Source: Lojkania enalia
Taxonomy: Eukaryota; Ascomycota; Dothideomycetes; Pleosporales
Assembly (NCBI GenBank): GCA_010094045.1
Contig: ML986690.1
Location: 62,001 to 126,000, forward strand
DNA length: 64,000 bases
Reading direction: 5' to 3'
Below, piece after piece: positions 56,384 through 64,000 of the stretch. The position numbers and the translations under genes were made by a program. The notes under the pieces are model-generated. The model was not told where the DNA came from. It saw only the letters and a list, made by a program, of their open reading frames with translations, and did not search any database. Position 1 is the first letter of the stretch, and each line of letters opens with the position of its first letter.

Positions 56384-57457
56384 CTATTTGAACGGAGGCT
56401 GGTCCGCAATGCTGTCCTCCAGGCTGGTAGCACTAAGTGGCTGACTTCTCGCTCCACTGAGATCGCCACTGCCCGTCCTCCGCAGCGCTTGGCGCATGGT
56501 TTCAATCTGAAGCTCGCCAGCCGTCGTAGGGCTTCCGGGAGTGCGACTGCTCCTAGGAGACACCAACTCTGCACCTTTCTCTGAGGTGGCCCCGCTGGTG
56601 GGCGGCGAGCCGCTGAGGCCGTGAGATGAAGCTGGAGACCGCACTGGTGAGGGAGAGCGGTTCGCCGTAGACGACAAGCTCATGAATTGTAATGGGTCCC
56701 GACCCACCTCGACGTGCTCGCTTTGGACGACGTCTGCAAATGATATGAAACTAAGCCGACGTACGTCTCCAGTATCCAGAGAGCCGTAATTGGAAGCACC
56801 GTCATCGGCATCTTGATGAACGGGGATTTCGCGCCCAGATAAGTCGTCCAGGGAGGGAGAATATACCGAATCGGACATGCCCCCCGCGACGGCAGCTGCG
56901 GCTGGCTGGTGTGCCGTATGCATCACGATTTCCACCTCGTCCGGGTTCAAATGGTCATCTGTGATTGCCAATGACGAAGCCTCCAACACAGGCGGTATGC
57001 GGTCCTCGATCTGGATGTGCGACGGAATCTCGGGCGACAGTTCGCTTGCACTCTCTTGTACATTGCGCTCGAAGATTTGGGACGACGCCGGGGAATGGAG
57101 CGCCGGAGAGGAAGAGCGGTTTATTCGACGATTGGGGGATGCTGCTACGCCTACGGGATACATGCGGGGGCTAGAGCGGGGCGAGGGCCTGCGGTCGGTG
57201 GGAGGTGAGAGAGGCGGGGACGGCGCGAGAGTGGGCACAGAGGTCGGCGACATGGTACGGTTGCTTGCTTTCACTTGGTCCCCGTCTGCGTCGTCCTTCT
57301 TCTTGCCCAATCCCAGGAGCTTACGCTTGCCCTTCGCAAGCAGGCTGGGCTGGTCGCTGGTGTCGTCGGCAGGCTTCTCGCTCAGAACCTGAGGCGCGGC
57401 GGACGGGTGCGGGCTTGGGCCGAGAGGGGTGGATTGGGAATCCTCAACAGCACTCAT
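56384..57457 (-). CDS. Unrecognised Ser/Pro-rich protein with basic N-terminus, 357 aa
   Basis: A single-exon frame without a domain I can name. Residues about 38-65 are Lys-rich (LLAKGKRKLLGLGKKKDDADG). The middle is disordered and Ser/Pro-rich, with many SPR/SPxR-type possible kinase sites. Two blocks look conserved-domain-like rather than random: IQIEDRIPPVLEASSLAI with DDHLNPDEVEIVMHTAHQ, and VRRLSFISFADVVQSEHVE (about 228-246), whose RRLSF is a good basophilic-kinase site. The C-terminus repeats the RRTGSG-type motif. No signal peptide or membrane segment is present. I infer a regulated cytosolic or nuclear protein, with low certainty. Confidence 0.75.
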   Translation of the reverse strand: MSAVEDSQSTPLGPSPHPSAAPQVLSEKPADDTSDQPSLLAKGKRKLLGLGKKKDDADGDQVKASNRTMSPTSVPTLAPSPPLSPPTDRRPSPRSSPRMYPVGVAASPNRRINRSSSPALHSPASSQIFERNVQESASELSPEIPSHIQIEDRIPPVLEASSLAITDDHLNPDEVEIVMHTAHQPAAAAVAGGMSDSVYSPSLDDLSGREIPVHQDADDGASNYGSLDTGDVRRLSFISFADVVQSEHVEVGRDPLQFMSLSSTANRSPSPVRSPASSHGLSGSPPTSGATSEKGAELVSPRSSRTPGSPTTAGELQIETMRQALRRTGSGDLSGARSQPLSATSLEDSIADQPPFK

Positions 57458-59423
57458 CTGGGCGAGCAGTTGAGACTCGAGGCGTGCGGGTCTCCTGTCG
57501 CTGCAAACTGTTAAATAGCGGGCGCTATAGAGCGTCCACGTGGACTGTTGGGCCGCGACCTAGGCGGATTGACGCTCGACGGTCTCGCGGTTTGAGATGG
57601 GACGAGGGGCAGAAACTTGGACAGGCACTAGGTCGCTTCGACGACGCCGAAGACCCGCCGCACCGATTGAACACTGCCAGCGGATGTGTATCTGTATAGA
57701 CCGAGAAGATTAAGACCCGCTTCCGTTGAGGGGTCGAGATGTTTGCCGCAGAGCAGAGCAACGTGGTGAGAAGAAGCTTAGGACGCCTAGCCAGCCTTCG
57801 AGTCTAATCACGTGTGACAGGCGCACCGGCCCTAAGAGCGGAAGATGAAGATGACGTTGCGACGATGCTCGAACCGTGTTAGCCCTGCATCCCCATCCAG
57901 GCACAGCCAGCATCTTGCTGATCGCTCTGCTTCGCGGAGCGACTCGATCCTATTGCCTCATTCCAGCTAGCCGGCGAACGGGCTTTGCAACGTCTTGCGT
58001 GGCCTATCCAACACCCGTTCTGCTCTCCTACGTACGCCTCAAGCTCAGAAACTCCCAAAATAGGGTTTCTTCAGGGTAATGAAAGGATCGCAGCAAGACT
58101 TAGTTACGCTATAGCTTAGCAAAGCAGGTACAGTATCCATCTCGCCATGCAATGTGAACAAAAGTCCTTCGTCTAGAAATGATCTGGGGCCACTCTGCAG
58201 GTACTATTTCAATAGGCGAGTAACTTGCCGAATCGTTTGGTAATGCAAAGATCACTTTGTCAGAGAGTATCATCTTTTGCGCAGACTTTCTAGGATCAAA
58301 GCACAGCGTCGAGAAAGCCCCATGTCAAAATGTATACAAAAGTTACCAGATTTTCTCCCACTCGATTTGTTTCCTGCGTCATGCTTTCATCTCGATTCCA
58401 TGCCTCTTATCGTGCACTACACATCTGAAATGGCATTACCAGAATGGATTTTAGTTCCCGTCGTCCTCCTTTCGTACCCACACATCTGGATTAGTCCTGG
58501 ATAATGCATCAGGCCGAGGCTCTAGAGGTCATGGACGCCTGTCGTCAAACAATAGGGATAGCCCAATACCGATACGGGTACGGGCCACGACATCGGGACA
58601 ACTCGCTTCCAACCCAAGAGCATGGAGTGCGCACTGATAGCTTCTGCCAAGCATTGTGAGCTTGTGGCTTGAATTGGAGTGACCAGCTGATGCATAGAAT
58701 CATTGACAAGTCCTCCCGCGCCACCAACAGAGAAGCCTACGCAGTCTCCGTGGGCGAAAAGACTTGAACATAGCGTTCCGAAATCCCCCTGGGTAGTTGA
58801 TCCCTCATGTAGTCCATTTTCAGGAGTTATACCAACCCTTTATAGAGAAGCCATACGGATCGAGTTCGAGAACCGACACGGAGGTGAACAAGACGCGAAA
58901 GCTGACATCTTGCCTATTCGCTAGCTCGTATCTCGGATGGTGGTCTCTAAGTGGCCATGCCAAATCTTCTCACGAGCACCTCGTATGAGTCGTATCCAAC
59001 CCACTCGGCCGTTTTGTCGTCTAGCCCTTTTTTTGGAGGAAGCAGATGGCAACCTATTCAGTGCATTCAATCCAAGTCTAGTTTTAATAACGATGTGGAT
59101 CAAGAACTATTCGCTCAAACGCCACCCATCTCCACATTGACATAATTTGATGGTGCGGGGCCACCGAGTGGTCAATATATAGTCAATATGGTCTGTGCGG
59201 AGTCACATTCGCCCCGAAAGCTGGGGTATGCGTTCACCCGGATCCTACGGTCCTCAGCTTCAAGTAATCTCCACGTCGATCTAACGTATATACCCTGCCT
59301 CCCAATGTAGTGAGATGGGAGGCGCCGAACACCCTTGGGGCAGGAATTGTCCAAGTTTCCGCATTCTCTCTTCTACCAAATCCATCGCGGAAGTCCATTG
59401 ACATTGTTGAGCTGGACCTCACG
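57458..59423. other. 2-kb gene-poor stretch
   Basis: Divergent gap between the 357-aa gene and the second rhodopsin-like gene. A frame around 58703-58924 is Pro-rich and reads smoothly, but it has no ATG in good position and no family match. Otherwise nothing was recognised. Confidence 0.45.
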
Positions 59424-60798
59424 ATGTTCGCTCCGAGGGACCTAGGTCCAACAACGAGGATAACGGCATTCTCCTTGTCGGGTCTTTCGACTTTAGTCGT
59501 TAGTATAAGGTCGGTTAGGAATATTTGCTGTTTGATTTACACTGCTAATTATCTTGGAAGATTCTACTGCCGATTATGCGTCGTTGGGAAACTGAAGCTC
59601 TATGACTACATAATGGCAATGGCAGTAGTAAGTTTGATCTCCACGTCTAGAAGACAGCTTTTTCGCATCTTCGCGTCGTAGCTCCACTGTCGTAGTTTGC
59701 ATATGCGATTAGCACATACTGACAAGCTAAGCTTTCTACTTGGGGCTTATGTGTCGTCAACCACTATCAGCTGCTATATGGCACTGGCCGACAACCTAAA
59801 CCCCGACCTGTATGAATTTACCATTAGTTAAAGCCTCCTTCGGTTCCATTGGCATTAATACTGTCTAGGACCCTCCGGCCCATATTCACTATCTTCTATA
59901 CGGCTCTGCAAGGTCCTGGTATTCCTACCAAATCCTCTATCTAGCCGATCTCGCTTTAATAAAACTCTCCATTTTAACATTTTACCTTACGATAGCGACA
60001 ACGCAAACGTTCCGCAGGTTGGTCATCGTCTCGATTGCGGTTGTGGCCGTGTTTTCCGTTCTCATGATTTTCCTCAATGCATTCGAGTGCCCTGGAGATC
60101 CAAGCATAGCGATAACTCCTGCCATCTTCCGAGATCGAGGCCAAGAATGCTTCGACTTGGCCACTCTATATTACAGTCAAGCTGCATTCAACATATTCTC
60201 CGACATAGTTATACTGGTACTCCCAATGCCGTCCCTCATCCAACTCCGCATGCACAAGTTTAAACGATGGGCACTGCTCGCTGTTTTCTCTGTCGGAATT
60301 ATGGCACCGGTTGCATCTGCATTGCGTATCTGGGGACTTTATTTGTGGTCAAATGGGAAATACAATTCGCGATACAATGGAGCTTATGTGCTCTTTTGGT
60401 CCCAGGTCGAGCTTAACACAGCCATTTGCTGCGCCAGCGTACCGTCACTACAACCTCTGTTCAAGCGGATCTTTGGTGGATTATCAAGATATCAAAGACG
60501 CAATGCGTACTACTATTACGGGGATGGGCCGCTCTCGATAGTCGAGGAAAACGTGGCGGAAGAGAAAGATGGCCTTGGGCCCCTCAGCGGACTGGAAACA
60601 TCACATTCATCATATACACCGGCAAAGCGAATGGTGAACCACGGGACGGAGCCAGACATCATTCTCACATGCGAGATGAGCGATGAAGAGGAGATTCGTA
60701 ATAGAGTTATACAGTTTTCCTCGCAGAGATCCTCCCTCAATTCGCACCCACCGAAGTCGCCAGAGAGGCCGCAAGATATTTTGATGCTACCAGGTTGA
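59424..60798 (+). CDS. Fungal rhodopsin-like seven-helix membrane protein, 386 aa
   Basis: Same broad family as the gene at 44792. Four exons: 59424..59509, 59561..59627, 59732..59809, 59869..60798. They rebuild the usual order: MFAPRDLGPTTRIT and helix 1, RFYCRLCVVGKLKLYDYIMAMAV, then STWGLCVVNHYQLLYGTGR, then SWYSYQILYLADLALIKLSIL, TFRRLVIVSI, QAAFNIFSDIVILVLPMPSL, KRWALLAVFSVGIMAPVA and FWSQVELNTAICCASVPSLQPL. All four exons keep phase; the introns are 51, 104 and 59 bp. The first intron (GTCGGT donor, CTAAT branch, AAG) is a multiple of three and free of stops. The third donor (GTATGA) is weak. The tail is Ser/Glu-rich and cytoplasmic. It lies upstream of the alpha-dioxygenase-like gene on the same strand, about 940 bp apart. 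Confidence 0.82.
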
Positions 60799-61735
60799 GG
60801 CCTGCTTCAACTACAACACAACATCTTAGACCTGTAAGGCCTGAAGTTTAATGGAATCCATGCGCCCTTACAGAACCCCATCATCTTAAGTGGATTGCTT
60901 TGATTTCAATTTCCGGCAAACCCAGAAGCCAACAACACAACTCCGACACCCTAGAAGCTAAAATATGCCGACCCCCGTATGCGGGGTTATTCTTGGCAAT
61001 CGAAGTCCGAGACCGCTAGCGAAATGGATTGGCACCCTCTAGGCGGTTTGCTCTCCGCGCAACAACTGTTGAAAAGGGTAGCGTAAGTCAGATTCCCGAT
61101 TACCCTAGTTGTCTTCGTTCAACACTCGGCCTCAAACATAGCTTTCGCTTTAGCGTGAGAGTTCATGGGCCCAAATTAGGCTTATCTCATCTTCGGCCAT
61201 TAGATGATGAGAGCAGGGAGTGTTCGCTTGTCCGCAGCCACCAATAGCTGTCGCAAATCATCTGCATCGAATATGCAATTTAAGCGGGACTGTCCGTCAG
61301 CCTACTTTCTGATGTAACGAAGGGCCGTGTGATCGAGCACGAGCACTGAGATAGCGGCGGAAAAGGAAGTTGATGATACTTTGCTACAACCTTTGGGTAT
61401 CGCATCAGCATAAAGCCTGAACTTAAAGCTGCAATGTAGTCAAGTGGTATATAGGACAGAGACTCGCCCCCTCTTGAAAATGTCTTAAATACTCCTTGGT
61501 AGTGTTCACGCGCATATTTTATCGCCTCGTTTCCTATTCGGCCGCCCCTTCTGATTTTACTGTTTATTGGAAATCGCAATTGCTAGGTCTATCCTTCCAA
61601 GGCTCTCCGTAGTATTTCGATACAGGTCTTTCTAAACCGCGTTGGCTCGACACCCGCAATCCCTTTATTTCTATTCTTATTTTATTCTATTCAGATCAAG
61701 GCCATCATAGCATCCTTTTGAGGCTTATCACGAAC
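60799..61735. promoter_or_regulatory. Intergenic region upstream of alpha-dioxygenase-like gene
   Basis: About 940 bp between tandem genes. The AT-rich, C/T-containing stretch at about 61640-61735 is the likely leader. No operator was recognised. Confidence 0.5.
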
Positions 61736-63598
61736 ATGACCCCGACACCGAAATCATCAGACCCTTACAAACCTAGGATATTGGACAGAGGCCTGGTTTT
61801 ACTCTTCAAAGCCGTAAACTATCTTATCCCGTGGCACAAATTGCCGTCCTATCTCGGCGCTCTCAATCTCAGCGCTTACCGAACAGAGCTCCGTCGAGAC
61901 AACCTTTATGACGTGTATCCATCGCTAGATTACCAAGGTACTCCGGGAAACCCACATATGGAAGATAATGAGTTTCTCTCGACACGAAATTCCGATGGAC
62001 TATTCAACGCTCTCGACCAACCCAAGATGGGATGTGTCGGGATGCGCTTTGGTCGCAATGTTCCACGACAATACACCAAGAAACCTTCGAAGGAGGAAAT
62101 TCTGACGCCGAATCCACGACTCGTTAGTCGGGAATTGTTAACTAGAGATACGTTCAAGCCGGCGACAATATTGAACTTACTGGCTGCTGCGTGGATTCAA
62201 TTTCAGGTTCATGATTGGTTTCAACATAGCAACAGCGAGACAGAAAGGTACGACGTCCCGCTTCCGCAAGAAGATGATTGGGTTACTTCTCCGATGAAGG
62301 TCGAAGCTACCCTGGTGGACAAGCCCTTGGATAAAACGGATGAAGAGTCGCCCACATATGCCAACGAAAACACACATTGGTGGGACGGATCTCAGATATA
62401 CGGCAATAGCGAGTCCAGAACAAAGGAACTGCGTGGTTCATCAGAAAACGGAAAATTTACTGTCGACGTTAACAATTTTGTGACGTTTCTCCCGCGCGAC
62501 GAGAATGGTATACCCATCACGGGCTTCAACACAAACTGGTGGATTGGCCTTGAGATCCTTCACACGCTTTTCGTCTTGGAACATAATTCCATTTGCGACG
62601 AACTTGCAAATGCTCACTCTGACTGGACTTCGGAAAAGCTGTTTGACACCGCTCGCCTTGTGAATTGTGCTTTGATGGCGAAGATACATACCGTTGAATG
62701 GACCCCTGCGATCCTTTCGCACCCAACACTGAAGATTGCTATGAATGCCAATTGGTGGGGTCTTCTGGGAGAAAAGCTCAACAAATTAATTGGCCGGGTT
62801 GGTAAAGGCGAAACCTTGAGCGGTATCCCAGGCTCCCAAGCAGAACAACACGGCACACCATACTCCCTGACCGAGGAGTTCGTGTCTGTATACCGCTTGC
62901 ACTCTCTCATTCCGGACGATATCGCATTCTTTGAAAGCCAGACCGGCACTCATAAGACGACCTATCCAATTTCCGATGTCGTCTTCGAGAAAGCTAGGAC
63001 GCCTTTCCAAGAATCCGGATTGAAATTTGAGGACATATTCTACTCTTTCGGAATCAATTACCCCGGTGCTGTAACACTTAACAATACGCCAAACTTCCTC
63101 CGCGATTTGCATACACCCGATAACCGACACATTGACCTCTCCACTATTGATATCCTACGTGACCGTGAAAGAGGTGTACCGCGATACAATCAGTTTCGCC
63201 GCCTCTTCCATATGAAACCCGCCTCGGATTTCCTGTCTCTGACAGGGGGGAATAAGGATGTTGCCGATAAGCTTAACAAGGTCTATGAGGGCGACATCGA
63301 GAAAGTTGACTTATTGGTCGGCTGTCAGTGCGAGCCATTGCCAAAAGGGTTCGGGTTCAGCGATACGGCCTTTAGGGTGTTCATCTTGATGGCAAGTCGT
63401 AGGTTGAAAAGCGATAGGTTCATTGCCACCGAATGGAACGACAAGACCTATAGTACGGTAGGCATGCAGTGGGTGCAGAACCAGGGAATGAAGGATGTGC
63501 TGTTAAGGCATTTTCCGACGCTTGGGCCTGCATTGAAGGACGCGAAGAATCGTGAGCATATCCCGGCCTCGCATTTTGGCGTGTTAGCTAATTTGTAA
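61736..63598 (+). CDS. Heme fatty-acid alpha-dioxygenase-like protein, 620 aa
   Basis: An animal-heme-peroxidase-fold protein resembling plant pathogen-inducible fatty-acid alpha-dioxygenases, which add oxygen at C2 of fatty acids. Single exon; the ATG at 61736 was chosen because only a TTG lies further upstream in frame. Family marks: YRTELRRDNLYDVY near the start; distal-heme side QVHDWFQH with His159 (a second His at 164); THWWDGSQIYGNSE; NWWIGLEILHTLFVLEHNSI; AKIHTVEWTPAIL; and SVYRLH, with Tyr386 (the expected radical site) and His389 (the expected proximal heme ligand). Unlike fungal Ppo/linoleate diol synthases there is no C-terminal P450 half. No signal peptide or clear membrane anchor is present. 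Substrate and product are inferred from the family only. Confidence 0.9.
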   Translation: MTPTPKSSDPYKPRILDRGLVLLFKAVNYLIPWHKLPSYLGALNLSAYRTELRRDNLYDVYPSLDYQGTPGNPHMEDNEFLSTRNSDGLFNALDQPKMGCVGMRFGRNVPRQYTKKPSKEEILTPNPRLVSRELLTRDTFKPATILNLLAAAWIQFQVHDWFQHSNSETERYDVPLPQEDDWVTSPMKVEATLVDKPLDKTDEESPTYANENTHWWDGSQIYGNSESRTKELRGSSENGKFTVDVNNFVTFLPRDENGIPITGFNTNWWIGLEILHTLFVLEHNSICDELANAHSDWTSEKLFDTARLVNCALMAKIHTVEWTPAILSHPTLKIAMNANWWGLLGEKLNKLIGRVGKGETLSGIPGSQAEQHGTPYSLTEEFVSVYRLHSLIPDDIAFFESQTGTHKTTYPISDVVFEKARTPFQESGLKFEDIFYSFGINYPGAVTLNNTPNFLRDLHTPDNRHIDLSTIDILRDRERGVPRYNQFRRLFHMKPASDFLSLTGGNKDVADKLNKVYEGDIEKVDLLVGCQCEPLPKGFGFSDTAFRVFILMASRRLKSDRFIATEWNDKTYSTVGMQWVQNQGMKDVLLRHFPTLGPALKDAKNREHIPASHFGVLANL

Positions 63599-64000
63599 CA
63601 GCATTCGCTCCGTGGACGAAGGTCGGGAACTCAGTGGATTATAAAGGGAAGGAGACAAATGCTTAGCCATAGGCGGTTCCTTTTCGCATCTCTAGGGGCC
63701 TATATTTGGGCGTCGACGCTCTTTATACTGCATCCAGGGGAGGGAATCAGGGTTACGCAGCATTAGCGGCCTCCCAACAAGTTTGTTTCGCTCTACAGAG
63801 CTAAGATGGGGAAGCTCTATCATAGAAATCGATCATTCTTCACTGAATGCTAGTTTTAATTCTAATAGATTCCTCCTCGATCTTTAAACAAATTTTTTGG
63901 ATCGTAGTTGCTCTGTTTTGGAGAGCTTAGACATCACGGGTTCGCTTATGAAGTATCAGGAATCTCTCATCCCAAAATACGTCCATTATTCCAAATGATT
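63599..64000. other. Right edge, no gene seen
   Basis: Probably the 3' untranslated region of the alpha-dioxygenase-like gene and the following spacer. Nothing else was recognised. Confidence 0.5.

Noticed and set aside
59781..59830. Apparent frameshift in the second rhodopsin-like gene (YGTGR against an alternative DNLNPD frame)
   Set aside because: An intron from 59810 to 59868 links the frames in phase and rebuilds the next helix, so no break is needed.
1..64000. tRNA, rRNA or biosynthetic gene cluster
   Set aside because: No convincing B-box plus cloverleaf was seen by eye, no rRNA-like block, and no polyketide, peptide or terpene synthase. The alpha-dioxygenase-like and receptor-like genes alone do not make a cluster. 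A tRNA scan could still find something I missed.

Overview
The window is nuclear DNA from a filamentous ascomycete (Pezizomycotina). This follows from short introns of about 50-116 bp with GTRNGT donors and CTRAY branch sites, gene spacing of a few hundred to about 2,600 bases, Ser/Pro/Ala-rich disordered extensions, and fungus-restricted families (fungal rhodopsin-like membrane proteins, a fungal transcription-factor-like protein, CRP1-like CBM48). The class cannot be fixed from the sequence alone. Base composition is close to 50% GC in genes, with a few AT-rich gaps.

Layout. 0-8.5 kb: VMA6 (V-ATPase subunit d) shares a 174-bp divergent promoter with an unrecognised 573-aa nuclear-looking protein; then an unrecognised 255-aa protein and a CRP1/MDG1-like CBM48 protein with a long repetitive tail. 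8.4-12 kb: a 2.1-kb promoter region with a 14-bp minisatellite, then the PKA regulatory subunit. 12-21 kb is gene-poor: one fungal transcription-factor-like gene, a 301-bp non-autonomous DNA transposon relic with 8-bp target-site duplication, and a BNR/sialidase-like gene broken by two frameshifts. 21-33 kb: an 894-aa disordered repeat protein, an AT-rich block, an alpha/beta hydrolase and phospholipase D1 (1,870 aa). 33-44 kb is dense with housekeeping genes: GPI15/PIG-H, an SR-like/HUB1 fusion, the pseudouridine synthase DEG1/PUS3, a VIT-vWA protein and PRPP synthetase. 44-57.5 kb: a seven-helix fungal rhodopsin-like protein, a small orphan, a BUD2-like RasGAP and a conserved-looking disordered protein. 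57.5-64 kb: a second rhodopsin-like membrane protein and a heme fatty-acid alpha-dioxygenase-like enzyme, in tandem on the + strand.

No operon-like or biosynthetic cluster logic links the genes; most are independent housekeeping or signalling genes (cAMP/PKA, PLD, Ras-family GAP, membrane receptors, GPI anchors, tRNA modification, splicing). The observations most worth a second look are the SR-like-HUB1 fusion, a possible dual-start (mitochondrial/cytosolic) DEG1, the alpha-dioxygenase next to a membrane receptor gene, the transposon relic, the decaying sialidase-like gene, and stop-free introns whose length is a multiple of three in VMA6 and the second rhodopsin gene. I found no convincing wholly new system. 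Exon borders are read from splice signals plus frame continuity and have not been checked against transcripts.
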